Of a stretch of DNA of 64,000 nt, positions 38,314 through 46,253 are shown piece after piece. The notes under the pieces were generated by a model. That model searched no databases. It was not told the origin of the DNA and saw nothing but the letters and a program-made list of their open reading frames with translations. Position numbers and translations under genes: made by a program. This stretch comes from Allochromatium vinosum DSM 180 (lineage in GTDB: Bacteria > Pseudomonadota > Gammaproteobacteria > Chromatiales > Chromatiaceae). Within the stretch, counting starts at the first letter, position 1. Each line of letters starts with the position of its first letter. The stretch covers positions 549,001-613,000 of the forward strand of contig NC_013851.1 in the NCBI RefSeq assembly GCF_000025485.1. Direction: 5' to 3'.

Positions 38314-39270
38314 ATGCGGATGCTGAGTCGAATCGCCGAATCGCTGTACTGGATGGCCCGCCACCTGGAACGGGCCGACAACACCGCGCGGGTGCTGGAC
38401 ATCAATGTCGTCCACCGGCTGGCGGCCGAGGAGGGGCTGACCGAGGAGGGGCAGTGGCTGCCGTTGCTGACCATCCTGGGCGCCGACGACCGCTATGCCG
38501 AGACCTACCCGGACGGTCGGGTGAGCGTGCAGCGCGTCATCCGGTTGCTGACCCAGGCCGAGACCAATCCCGGCAGCATCCTCAACTGTCTGCGTCTGGC
38601 GCGCGAGAACGCCCGCGCGGCACGCGACCGGATCTCGACGCCGGTGTGGGAGACGATCGACGCCCTCTGTCGCACCGCCGAGGCGCGGCTCAAGGCCACG
38701 CTGCCGCCCTGGCAGGCGGCTGAGTTCCATGCCTTCGTCCATCGCGAGGTGGCCACCGTCTACGGTCTGGCACAGGGCACCATGATGCGCGGCGAAGCCC
38801 ACAGCTTCACCCGCTTCGGTGCCCTGCAGGAGCGCGCCGACATGACCGCGCGCATCCTCGACGTGCGCTATCACCTGCTGCTGCCGGACCCCAGTCTGGT
38901 GGGTTCACCGCTCGATTATTATCAATGGGGCGTGCTGCTCAAATCGCTCTCGGGCTTCGATGCCTACCGGCGCCTCTATCAGGCCGGGGTGCGTCCGGTC
39001 GACGTCATCGACTTCGTGATCCTGAATCCGGACTTTCCGCGTTCGCTGGTCTATTGCGTCAGCCGCCTGGAACGCTCGCTGGAACGCATCGGCCAACGGC
39101 CCGAGGGCGAGGTGGGTGCCTGTCTGGAGCGGCTGCGCGCGCATCTCGCCGGGGTCGGAGCGGCGGACATCATGGCCCAGGGGCTGCACGAGTATCTGGA
39201 TGCCTTCCTGACCGCCTTGCTGGAGTTGAGCGACGCCCTGACGCGGGATTACTTCAATCACGACGTGTGA
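38314..39270 (+). CDS. Alpha-E domain protein (DUF403)
   Basis: This 318-aa all-helical protein is the partner of the ATP-grasp enzyme. It opens MLSRIAESLYWMARHLERADNTARVLDI, the family signature, and continues with helical pairs including LARENARAARDRISTPVWETID and RFGALQERADMTARILDVRYHLL. The biochemical role is unknown; ATP-grasp/alpha-E pairs are proposed to modify or build peptide-like compounds. It is eight bases downstream of the ATP-grasp gene and converges on nikR. Confidence 0.92.
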   Translation: MRMLSRIAESLYWMARHLERADNTARVLDINVVHRLAAEEGLTEEGQWLPLLTILGADDRYAETYPDGRVSVQRVIRLLTQAETNPGSILNCLRLARENARAARDRISTPVWETIDALCRTAEARLKATLPPWQAAEFHAFVHREVATVYGLAQGTMMRGEAHSFTRFGALQERADMTARILDVRYHLLLPDPSLVGSPLDYYQWGVLLKSLSGFDAYRRLYQAGVRPVDVIDFVILNPDFPRSLVYCVSRLERSLERIGQRPEGEVGACLERLRAHLAGVGAADIMAQGLHEYLDAFLTALLELSDALTRDYFNHDV

Positions 39271-39307
39271 TGCACGCTCATGGTGCGCGACGCCGATGGA
39301 GCCGGAG

Positions 39308-39730
39308 TCAATGCTCGACTTTGGACGCGCGCGTCAATTCGGCGAAGCGCACGCCGCGCAAGCCGCCGATCTCCAGGCTGAGCCGTTCGATCTCGGCCGG
39401 CATCCCGCGGATGATGATGGTCTCCAGACAGTTGTGATGATCCAGATGGACATGGGTCGTGGCCACCACATGAACGTACTGACGATGCTGGATGTCCAGG
39501 ATCTGCTGGGTCAGCTCGCGCTGATGGTGGTCGTAGACGATGGTCAGCACCCCGGCGACTTCGGCGTCGCCGCGCTCCCAGGTCTCCTCGACGATCCGCT
39601 CCCGGATCAGGTCGCGCACCAGCTCGGAGCGTGAGGCATAGCCCTTGTTCACCAGACGCCGATCGAGTTCGTCGAGCAGTGTCTTGGGGAGCGAGACGGT
39701 GAAACGGATGGTTGATTCGGTGCTCGACAT
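39308..39730 (-). CDS. nikR: Nickel-responsive transcriptional regulator NikR
   Basis: This 140-aa protein has an N-terminal ribbon-helix-helix domain ([19 protein letters not shown]) and a C-terminal ACT-like nickel domain whose ligands sit in [18 protein letters not shown] (three His and one Cys, as in the E. coli square-planar site). With nickel bound it represses the nickel importer. The likely target is the NikR-like box over the nikK promoter at 45718-45744. It is divergent from the HerA-like gene. A long antisense frame covers the same bases; the NikR frame starting at 39730 is the real one. Confidence 0.95.
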   Translation of the reverse strand: MSSTESTIRFTVSLPKTLLDELDRRLVNKGYASRSELVRDLIRERIVEETWERGDAEVAGVLTIVYDHHQRELTQQILDIQHRQYVHVVATTHVHLDHHNCLETIIIRGMPAEIERLSLEIGGLRGVRFAELTRASKVEH

Positions 39731-39895
39731 CGGCGGGTCCAGGGCGTTGATCCAGCGCCAAGGATACCAATCCGGGCCGCACCCTTGAACCGCCGTGTGT
39801 TCTCCACGCCAGATCGCGTGCGAGACGTATCCGGGCCAAGCGCGCGATAATCGGCCGGGTCGTACAAGCCCAAGCCACATGGAGTCCAGTCGCCA

Positions 39896-41581
39896 ATGTC
39901 CACGCCAGATCCCACGCTCATCGGCCGCGTCATCGACATCCAGGGCGGGCGCCTGATCGCCACGCTCTTTCCAGCCGAAGACGGTTTTCCCGCCGCCAAG
40001 ACGCTGGAGGACGAATCGCTCCCGGTCGGTCAGCTGGGGACCCTGGTGGAGGTCCGGGACCGTGCCGGACACATCCTCGCCGAGATCGCGCGCAGCCATG
40101 AGGAGGCGGTCGGCACGCGCGCCGTCAAGGGTGAGGCCAACGCCGCCCCGCGTCAGGTCACGGTGCGCGAGCGGCGGCTGGAGCTGACCGCGCTCGGCGA
40201 GATCAACGGCGACGGCCGGCTCGAACCCGGCGTGAGTCGCTATCCGGTGGTCGGCGCGAGCGTGCATCTGATTCCCACCTCGCGCCTGGCCGTTCTGCTG
40301 GCACGCCGGACCCAGGTCGCGCTGGAGCTGGGGCGACTGTCGGTGCGCCCCGCACTCAAGGCCACACTGGAGCCGACGGCCCTGTTCGGGCGTCATCTGG
40401 CCATCCTTGGTCAGTCGGGTGCGGGTAAATCCTGGACGCTCTCCAGTCTGATGCAGCGCGTGGTCAAGACCATGCCGCACGCGCACATCATCCTGCTCGA
40501 CCTGCATGGCGAATACGGCTGGAAGCGCCCCGACGGCACGACCGAAGGCATCTTTCCGCCCGGCACGGCGCGCTATCTCGATGCGCGCGAGCTGGAGATC
40601 CCCTATTGGCTGCTGACCTATTCGGAACTGGTCGATCTGTTCGTCGACCGTGCGGACGCCAACGCTTCGCTCCAGATCGCCTTTCTGCGCGAGACCGTCT
40701 ACGCTCTGCGCAAGCAGTCCAATCAGCACGCCGGCATCGACCGGCTCTCGGTCGACTCGCCGGTCTATTTCCCGATCGACGAGCTGTATCAGCGCTTCAA
40801 GAAGGCCAACGAGGAGAAGCTGGAGTTCGGCAAGGTCAAGGGACCGCTGTTCGGCGCCTTCGACGACTTCCTGGTGCGCTTTCTCTCGCTCTACAACGAC
40901 GGGCGCTACGACTTCTTCATGCACCCGCGCAAGAACAAGAGTTCGGCCAGTCTGGAAGGGCTGTTGCGCGACTTCGTCGGGCTGGGCGAGCCGAAGCGTC
41001 AGGTGACGGTGATCGACCTCAGTCCGGTCCCGGTCGATCTGCGGCCGGTGATCTCGGCCCAGATCGGCCGGCTGGCCTATGAGTTCAATTACTGGAATCC
41101 GCGTCGGCACGAATTTCCGCTGCTGCTGGTGTGCGAGGAGGCGCATCAGTACATCCCGCGCGAATCCGACACCCGCTTCGTCGGCACGCGCCGGTCGATG
41201 GAGCGCATCGCCAAGGAAGGGCGCAAGTACGGTGTCACGCTCTGCATCGTCAGCCAGCGTCCGACCGAGCTGTCGGAGACCGTGCTGGCGCAGTGCGGCA
41301 ACTATCTCTGTCTGCGCATCTCCAACGCCGACGACCAGGAGTACGTGCGCCGTCTGCTGCCCGAGGGGGCCAAGAATCTGGCCGACCGGCTCGCTTCGCT
41401 GCGTCGCGGTGAAGTCCTGGCGGTGGGCGATGCCGCGCTGCTGCCCACGCGCATCCAGGTCGACCGGCCCGATCCGCCGCCGTCGAGCAGTGACGCGCCC
41501 TTCTCTCAGAGCTGGATGGAGGGGCCGGAGGATCTGGACGTCAACGACATCATCGATCGCTGGTGGCGGCAGGTGCGGTGA
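39896..41581 (+). CDS. HerA-like hexameric ATPase (DUF87/HAS-barrel)
   Basis: This 561-aa protein has an N-terminal beta-barrel region ([12 protein letters not shown], about 1-75) and a RecA-type motor of the HerA/FtsK superfamily: Walker [13 protein letters not shown], Walker [16 protein letters not shown] and an Arg/sensor motif [16 protein letters not shown]...[11 protein letters not shown]. HerA proteins translocate DNA and usually pair with a nuclease such as NurA or with Sir2/DUF4297 effectors. No nuclease is adjacent; instead a small membrane protein follows with a four-base overlap. The function here is therefore open; the usual bacterial context is DNA processing or defence. Confidence 0.85.
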   Translation: MSTPDPTLIGRVIDIQGGRLIATLFPAEDGFPAAKTLEDESLPVGQLGTLVEVRDRAGHILAEIARSHEEAVGTRAVKGEANAAPRQVTVRERRLELTALGEINGDGRLEPGVSRYPVVGASVHLIPTSRLAVLLARRTQVALELGRLSVRPALKATLEPTALFGRHLAILGQSGAGKSWTLSSLMQRVVKTMPHAHIILLDLHGEYGWKRPDGTTEGIFPPGTARYLDARELEIPYWLLTYSELVDLFVDRADANASLQIAFLRETVYALRKQSNQHAGIDRLSVDSPVYFPIDELYQRFKKANEEKLEFGKVKGPLFGAFDDFLVRFLSLYNDGRYDFFMHPRKNKSSASLEGLLRDFVGLGEPKRQVTVIDLSPVPVDLRPVISAQIGRLAYEFNYWNPRRHEFPLLLVCEEAHQYIPRESDTRFVGTRRSMERIAKEGRKYGVTLCIVSQRPTELSETVLAQCGNYLCLRISNADDQEYVRRLLPEGAKNLADRLASLRRGEVLAVGDAALLPTRIQVDRPDPPPSSSDAPFSQSWMEGPEDLDVNDIIDRWWRQVR

Positions 41582-42060
41582 ACGACGAAAACAGCCGTCG
41601 CCGGGTCTGGCTCTGGTTGGGGCTGGGTTCCATCCTCGGACTCGGCGCGATCCTCGTCATCGTCCAGGCTGTCTGGCCGGTGCTGTATCCGTCGGCGTCG
41701 CACGTCGCGCCGCTCGATTTGCGCTGCGATCTGCGGGCCGGACCCTGTGAATCGCGTTTCGGCGGTGGCCGGGTGCGCTTCGGGATCGAGCCGCGGACTC
41801 TTCCGGTCGCCGCGCCACTAAGGCTCGAAGTCGAGCTTTCGGGACTGACGGCCGAAGCGGTCGAGGTCGATTTCGTCGGCGTCGAGATGTACATGGGCTT
41901 CAACCGCGTGGCGCTGGAATCGCTCGGCGAGGGTCGCTATGCCGGGCACGGCATGATCCCGGTGTGCACGAGCGAACGCATGACCTGGGAGGCGCGCGTG
42001 CTGATCCACACCCCGGATGGATTGCTGGCCGCGCCCTTTCGGTTCGAGAGTGCGCCCTGA
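41578..42060 (+). CDS. Single-pass periplasmic protein of unknown function, 160 aa
   Basis: I do not recognise a named family. The GTG at 41578 forms GTGA with the upstream stop, so translation is coupled to the HerA-like gene. A transmembrane segment at about 10-33 ([20 protein letters not shown]) is followed by a beta-rich domain with two Cys ([14 protein letters not shown]) and a third in [10 protein letters not shown]. The block [17 protein letters not shown] looks conserved-protein-like. The extracytoplasmic domain with spaced Cys could bind metal or form a disulfide, which is inference. Confidence 0.65.
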   Translation: MNDENSRRRVWLWLGLGSILGLGAILVIVQAVWPVLYPSASHVAPLDLRCDLRAGPCESRFGGGRVRFGIEPRTLPVAAPLRLEVELSGLTAEAVEVDFVGVEMYMGFNRVALESLGEGRYAGHGMIPVCTSERMTWEARVLIHTPDGLLAAPFRFESAP

Positions 42061-42081
42061 GTCGTGCGTCGAGCGCAAGGC

Positions 42082-42840
42082 TCAGTGCGGATGCCGGTGT
42101 TCCAGGCCGGTGTGCGTGCCAGTCAGTTCATCCGCTGCGTGCGGGTGCGGATGGCTGTGTCGATGCGCATGAGCATGGCTGTGCAGGATGGCGTCCACGA
42201 GCCGGCCCTCGACGAGCCGGACCGCCCGTGTCGCCAGCCGCGCCAGGAACGGCCAGTCGTGCGAGACCAGGATCATGGCCTGTTCCAGTCCATCCAGGTG
42301 GGCGATGAGCCGCTCGGCGGTCGCCTCGTCCAGGCCGTTGGTCGGCTCGTCGAGCAGCAGGACTTCGGGGCGCATCGCCAGCACGGTCGCGAGCGCCACC
42401 AGCCGCTTTTCGCCCGCCGACAGACGGTAGGTGATGCGCTCGGCGAAGTCGGCGAGTCCGAGATGTTCGAGCGTCTCCAGGGCATCGGCGCGCGCCTGCT
42501 CGGGCGAGCGCCCCAGGTTCAGGGGACCGAAGGCGACGTCCTCCAGCACCGTCGGGCAGAAGAGCTGATCGTCCGAGTCCTGGAACAGCAGTCCGACTCG
42601 TGCTCGTACTTGGTGGAAGTCGCGCTCGCTGGCGCGTTCGCACCCGAAGGCGAGGATCCGGCCCGCACTGGGGCGCTTGAGTCCGACCAGCAGATGCAGG
42701 AGCGTCGTCTTGCCCGCGCCGTTGGAGCCGATCAGCGCGACCCGATCGCCGGGGGCGAGCCTGAAGTCCAGTTCACGCAGGACGGTTCGGTCGTGATAGT
42801 CGAAACGGACTCGTTGCAGCTCGATCAGAGGCGTCGTCAT
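42082..42840 (-). CDS. nikO: Nickel/cobalt ECF transporter ATPase NikO (CbiO-like), His-rich tail
   Basis: This 252-aa ABC ATPase drives the energy-coupling factor importer. It has Walker A GSNGAGKTTLL, Q-loop LLFQDSDDQLF (typical of CbiO/NikO), signature LSAGEKRLVALA and Walker B VLLLDEPTNGLD. The last 33 residues contain 12 His (HSHAHAHRHSHPHPH and GLEHRHPH), a probable metal-binding or storage tail. The ATG at 42840 is chosen because earlier codons are not conserved. It is the last gene of nikKMLQO. Confidence 0.9.
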   Translation of the reverse strand: MTTPLIELQRVRFDYHDRTVLRELDFRLAPGDRVALIGSNGAGKTTLLHLLVGLKRPSAGRILAFGCERASERDFHQVRARVGLLFQDSDDQLFCPTVLEDVAFGPLNLGRSPEQARADALETLEHLGLADFAERITYRLSAGEKRLVALATVLAMRPEVLLLDEPTNGLDEATAERLIAHLDGLEQAMILVSHDWPFLARLATRAVRLVEGRLVDAILHSHAHAHRHSHPHPHAADELTGTHTGLEHRHPH

Positions 42841-42883
42841 GGAAGGCGGATGTCGGTGATGAGGGCGGTTGCGCAAGCGGTCA

Positions 42884-43657
42884 TCATACGCCCGGCAGGC
42901 CCAAGTCGTGATCCAGCCAAGCCAAAGCGCCCAGCAGTATCATCAGACTGAGTGCAGCGAGCGTGTCGCCCGGCTGCCAGTGCGGTGTGTCGAGCCGATA
43001 CAGCCGCCCCCGAAAGCCACGACAGCGCATGGCGTCCATCAGACGTTCGGCGCGCGCGAGACTGCGCACCAGCAACATTCCCATCAGCCAGCCATAGGCG
43101 CGCCAAGTGTGCCGGTCGGTACGCGGCACGAAGGCGCGTGCGCGCATGGCCTGACGCAGCCGGATGAACTCGGCGTGGATGAGATGGATCTGGCGGATCG
43201 TCATCAGCAGCAGATGCGTCAGCTTGTCCGGCACGCCGAGCCGTCCCAGCGCCTGACCGAGCGCCACGGGTTCGAGCGTGCCGACCAGGGCCATGAGCGC
43301 GAGCACCACGGCATTGGCCTTGAGCAGGATCATCAGGGCCAGATCACGCCCGGCCGTGCTCGCGCGCAGTGAGCCGAGTTCGAACCAGGACGCACCCGGC
43401 GTGGTGAAGGGCAGGGTCAGCACCAGGATGAGCATGAAGCCTTCCAGTGCCAGCAGACGCCGGACCAGATCGCGCGCCTTCAGTCCGGCGGCGAGTGCCA
43501 GACCGAGCGCCAGCCCCAGCGCCGTCGCCGTGCTGCCGGGATGATCGAGTCCGACCGTGATCAGCGCGAAGGCGAGCGCCGCACCGACACGCAGACGCGG
43601 ATCGCGCGCGACGATCCAACCCGAACCGGCGAGATGGGGGATGGGCGCAGCGGTCAC
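42884..43657 (-). CDS. nikQ: Nickel/cobalt ECF transporter transmembrane component NikQ (CbiQ-like)
   Basis: This 257-aa protein is the conserved T-component that couples the ATPase to the substrate-binding membrane protein. It has several hydrophobic helices (about 20-130) and the coupling helix motifs RAMRARAF and RAERLMDAMRCRGFRG, which carry the two Ala-Arg-x signatures of the family. The GTG at 43657 overlaps the nikL stop by four bases (GTGA). It lies 43 bases upstream of nikO. Confidence 0.88.
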   Translation of the reverse strand: MTAAPIPHLAGSGWIVARDPRLRVGAALAFALITVGLDHPGSTATALGLALGLALAAGLKARDLVRRLLALEGFMLILVLTLPFTTPGASWFELGSLRASTAGRDLALMILLKANAVVLALMALVGTLEPVALGQALGRLGVPDKLTHLLLMTIRQIHLIHAEFIRLRQAMRARAFVPRTDRHTWRAYGWLMGMLLVRSLARAERLMDAMRCRGFRGRLYRLDTPHWQPGDTLAALSLMILLGALAWLDHDLGLPGV

Positions 43658-44277
43658 GCGCGCTCGCCCGCGCGGCGACAACGCCACCACAAGGCCAGTC
43701 CGGTCAGGCCCAGGATGTAGCCGATCCCGCCCAGGACATCCTGGAACCGGACACGCTCTTCGAGGGTATTCAATCGCTCGGCCAGCGGATGTGTCTGACG
43801 GGCCAGTGCCTGCTCGATGGCGCCGATCAGTGCCGGGTCGATGGTTTGGGGGGCAACCGGGGCATGGTCGAGCGGAGCCGTTGGCGCCGGGGCGTCTGCC
43901 GGCGGCTGAGTCGGAGGCGGCCCCGAGTCGTCGCGCGGATCGGCTGGCGGCGAAAACGCGCCTTGCCGTGTCTCACCCGCGATCGTCCATTGGGCGCTGT
44001 GCCCATCGCCCGTGCGCGCGACGAGCCGATGCTCGACCGGCGCGAGTGTGCGATAAGCGAAGCTCCCGTCGTCTGCCGGTGTCAATTCGGCGAGCACGCG
44101 GCCCTCGCTGTCCTGGATCTCGACCCTGGCGCCGCCCGCCCCGGCGCCGCCGACGAAATAGGCGCGACCGCGAATCCAGTCGCCCTCGGTCTGGGCGAAG
44201 ACCTTGAGCTTGTGGGCCAGGGCCGGCTGGCTCATCAGCGCCAGGAGCAGCAACCAGACAGACGCCGTTCTAGACAT
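43654..44277 (-). CDS. nikL: NikL-type periplasmic component of the nickel ECF transporter
   Basis: This 207-aa protein has a signal peptide (MSRTASVWLLLLALMSQPALA), a carboxypeptidase-regulatory-like beta domain starting HKLKVFAQTEGDW, a Pro-rich linker and a C-terminal transmembrane anchor (IGYILGLTGLALWW). This layout is that of NikL/CbiL auxiliary components, which assist NikM in the periplasm. It overlaps nikM by eight bases and nikQ by four. The name rests mainly on operon position and domain order. Confidence 0.8.
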   Translation of the reverse strand: MSRTASVWLLLLALMSQPALAHKLKVFAQTEGDWIRGRAYFVGGAGAGGARVEIQDSEGRVLAELTPADDGSFAYRTLAPVEHRLVARTGDGHSAQWTIAGETRQGAFSPPADPRDDSGPPPTQPPADAPAPTAPLDHAPVAPQTIDPALIGAIEQALARQTHPLAERLNTLEERVRFQDVLGGIGYILGLTGLALWWRCRRAGERA

Positions 44278-44890
44278 GCGAGCGCGCTCCAGTCGACAGC
44301 ATCTCGGGCGCGACCCGTTGCAGAAAACCGACGATGGTGGCCGTCACCAGTCCCTCGACCAGGGCCAGCGGCGGATAGGTCAACAGCAGCACCTGTGCCG
44401 CCGGGCGGAAGGGTTCGCCGCTCAGGACCAGAGTCGCGGCCACCAGCCCCCCCGTCAACATGACGCCCAGAAAGCCGGCCGCGAAGCCGATCCAGGCCCG
44501 TCGCGCCGGACGCACGCGCCCCAGCGCTGGAGCCAGCACCAAGGCGCAGACGAGCGCCGGCAGCGCCATGTTCAGGGTATTGACGCCCAGCACCAGTGGT
44601 CCGCCGAAACCGAAGAAGGCCGCCTGGAGCGCGAGCGCGACCAGGATCGCCGGCACCGCCGTCCAGCCGAGCAGCAGTCCCATGAGCCCATTGAGCAGCA
44701 GATGGACGCTGGTCGGCCCGAGCGGGACGCTGATGAGCGAGGAGACGAAGAGCGCCGCCGAGAGCACGGCGGCGCGGGGCAGGTGATCATAGTCGAGCCG
44801 GCGCAGCGCCACGGCCAGCAGACCGACCGACACCAGTCCGCCGGCGATCAGGACGGGGGCTGTGAGGACACCTTCGGGGATATGAGCCAA
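44270..44890 (-). CDS. nikM: Nickel ECF transporter substrate-binding membrane protein NikM
   Basis: This 206-aa protein is the S-component that binds the metal. It has about six hydrophobic helices with the conserved SVPLGPTSVHLLLNGLMGLLLG region and GFGGPLVLGVNTLNMALPA. The N-terminus reads MAHIPEGV. In characterised NikM/CbiM the ligand His is the second residue; here Ala is second, but Met is normally removed before Ala, which would place the His second in the mature chain. It follows nikK by 25 bases. Confidence 0.9.
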   Translation of the reverse strand: MAHIPEGVLTAPVLIAGGLVSVGLLAVALRRLDYDHLPRAAVLSAALFVSSLISVPLGPTSVHLLLNGLMGLLLGWTAVPAILVALALQAAFFGFGGPLVLGVNTLNMALPALVCALVLAPALGRVRPARRAWIGFAAGFLGVMLTGGLVAATLVLSGEPFRPAAQVLLLTYPPLALVEGLVTATIVGFLQRVAPEMLSTGARSHV

Positions 44891-44915
44891 GCGTCGATCC
44901 GCCGTTCCGGTTGGC

Positions 44916-45689
44916 TTATTTCATGTCGCGCGCATGGACCCAGATGAGCGCGCCGGTCTCGACCGGAACCTCCTCGCCCTCCGGATTCTTCATCGGCCGC
45001 TCGCCCTCCAGCAGCGCGGCGAAGCCCCACCAGCCCGCGCGCGGCATGGCATAGGCGAAGACACCCTGCGCATCGGCTTTGACGACCTGGGTGACGAAGG
45101 CATCGGCCGGGGCCGTCACTGAGCCGTCGTTGTGCCACTCGACCTCGACCTCGGCGAAGGGTACGGGCCGGCCGTTGCGCTTGACGACACCGCTGAAGAG
45201 ATTGCCGGTCCAGAGACCATAGGGCCGGGTCAGTGGGGTGATCTCGACCGGGAAACCGACCTCGGCGTCCCAGCCCTCGCCGCCGCCGAAGCCATCGACC
45301 ACGACCTTGGTGTAATGCACGATCATGACGCCCTCGGCCGGCTCCCAATAGGGGGCGGGTTCGACGAAAAAGACGTGGTCGCCGGGCTGCCCGATCCGGT
45401 AGCGGGCGCTGTAGGCCGGTTGGTCGTCCTGAGTGCGCGTCGTCAGGGTCGCGAGCAGATCCTCGCGTCCGGCCGGTGTCAGCACGCCGAACTGGACCGG
45501 CCGCCCCATGGCCATGGCCGGGCCGCGTTCCATCGGATGGGTGAAGGTCAGATCCAGCCGGATCTCGCTCTCGCCGGGCTCGGTCACCAGATCCGTGGAG
45601 GGGATGAGTTCCTGGAAATGGGCCTGGGCACTCAGGGTGCCCAGGAGCGCAAGCCATGCGAAATGACGGAGCGGACGGGGATTGTGCAT
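44916..45689 (-). CDS. nikK: NikK-type periplasmic protein (DUF4198)
   Basis: This 257-aa secreted protein starts with a signal peptide ([17 protein letters not shown]) and continues as a beta-rich DUF4198 domain with [40 protein letters not shown] and a C-terminal [14 protein letters not shown]. It is the first gene of nikKMLQO and probably delivers or buffers nickel for NikM. The mature N-terminus begins near AHF, exposing a His, typical of this family. A NikR-type operator lies 29 bases upstream. Confidence 0.85.
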   Translation of the reverse strand: MHNPRPLRHFAWLALLGTLSAQAHFQELIPSTDLVTEPGESEIRLDLTFTHPMERGPAMAMGRPVQFGVLTPAGREDLLATLTTRTQDDQPAYSARYRIGQPGDHVFFVEPAPYWEPAEGVMIVHYTKVVVDGFGGGEGWDAEVGFPVEITPLTRPYGLWTGNLFSGVVKRNGRPVPFAEVEVEWHNDGSVTAPADAFVTQVVKADAQGVFAYAMPRAGWWGFAALLEGERPMKNPEGEEVPVETGALIWVHARDMK

Positions 45690-45717
45690 GAGTGATCGCT
45701 CAGAGACTGTCGATGGA

Positions 45718-45744
45718 GTATGAACGGATTCTGATTCTTCATAC
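45718..45744 (-). promoter_or_regulatory. NikR-type operator upstream of nikK
   Basis: Perfect half-sites GTATGA (45718-45723) and TCATAC (45739-45744) are separated by 15 bases. The E. coli NikR site has the same half-sites with 16 bases between. The box overlaps the predicted -10 region of nikK, so nickel-loaded NikR would block transcription. A nikR gene lies about 6 kb away in this window. Confidence 0.72.
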
Positions 45745-45757
45745 TGTCGACTGTCAA
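45728..45757 (-). promoter_or_regulatory. Predicted sigma-70-like promoter of nikKMLQO
   Basis: On the minus strand a perfect -35 TTGACA (45757-45752) and a -10 CAGAAT (45733-45728) lie 18 bases apart, just upstream of nikK and overlapping the NikR-type palindrome. Confidence 0.55.
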
Positions 45758-45767
45758 GCCAGTCGCT

Positions 45768-46130
45768 TCATCCGGCAGCCGAGAGCATCGATGAGTGTCC
45801 CTGGTCTCCTTCGGCCGCGATCCGCTGGTGCAAGTGATCGATCTGATTGCCGAGGTCGCGGAGCAGGCCGATCCGCTCACGCAGATAGTCGATCTCTTCC
45901 TGCATCTGCAGGAGGCGCATACTGCCCTGGGCGCGCTCACGGCGGTTGCGCAGTTCGGCGAGCGCCTCCTTCAGCTCCTTCGAGCCTTGGTCGTTGCGCG
46001 TGAATGAGGGTGGAATGGCCGCTCTGGCCGGATCGAATGTCGAGTCGGACGTCTTTCCATAGACGCGATCGAGGATGGCATCCAGATCACTGTCGAATTG
46101 AACGCTGGTCTTCTGGAACTGTTTGGCCAT
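45768..46130 (-). CDS. Hypothetical coiled-coil protein, 120 aa
   Basis: I do not recognise a family. The start MAKQFQKTSVQFDSDLDAILDRVYGK is followed by a disordered stretch and then a continuous helical heptad region (about 50-108, KELKEALAELRNRRERAQ...MQEEIDYLRERIGLLRDL) typical of a coiled coil. No transmembrane segment or enzymatic motif is seen. Its stop lies next to the nikK promoter region, and it is 123 bases downstream of the SPOR-like gene on the same strand. Confidence 0.6.
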   Translation of the reverse strand: MAKQFQKTSVQFDSDLDAILDRVYGKTSDSTFDPARAAIPPSFTRNDQGSKELKEALAELRNRRERAQGSMRLLQMQEEIDYLRERIGLLRDLGNQIDHLHQRIAAEGDQGHSSMLSAAG

Positions 46131-46253
46131 GGGCGCGAGATCCGTGACGCAGTGAGCCTTGCTCGTTTGCGAGCCAGTATATCCAGAAGTCGGTTCCCAA
46201 AACCGAGAGCGGGTCCACGAAATCGCCGTCGGCCTGAACCGACGCCAATGCGA

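Noticed and set aside
39308-41146. 612-aa minus-strand frame that includes nikR
   Set aside because: Only the last 140 codons are NikR; the rest is antisense to the HerA-like gene.
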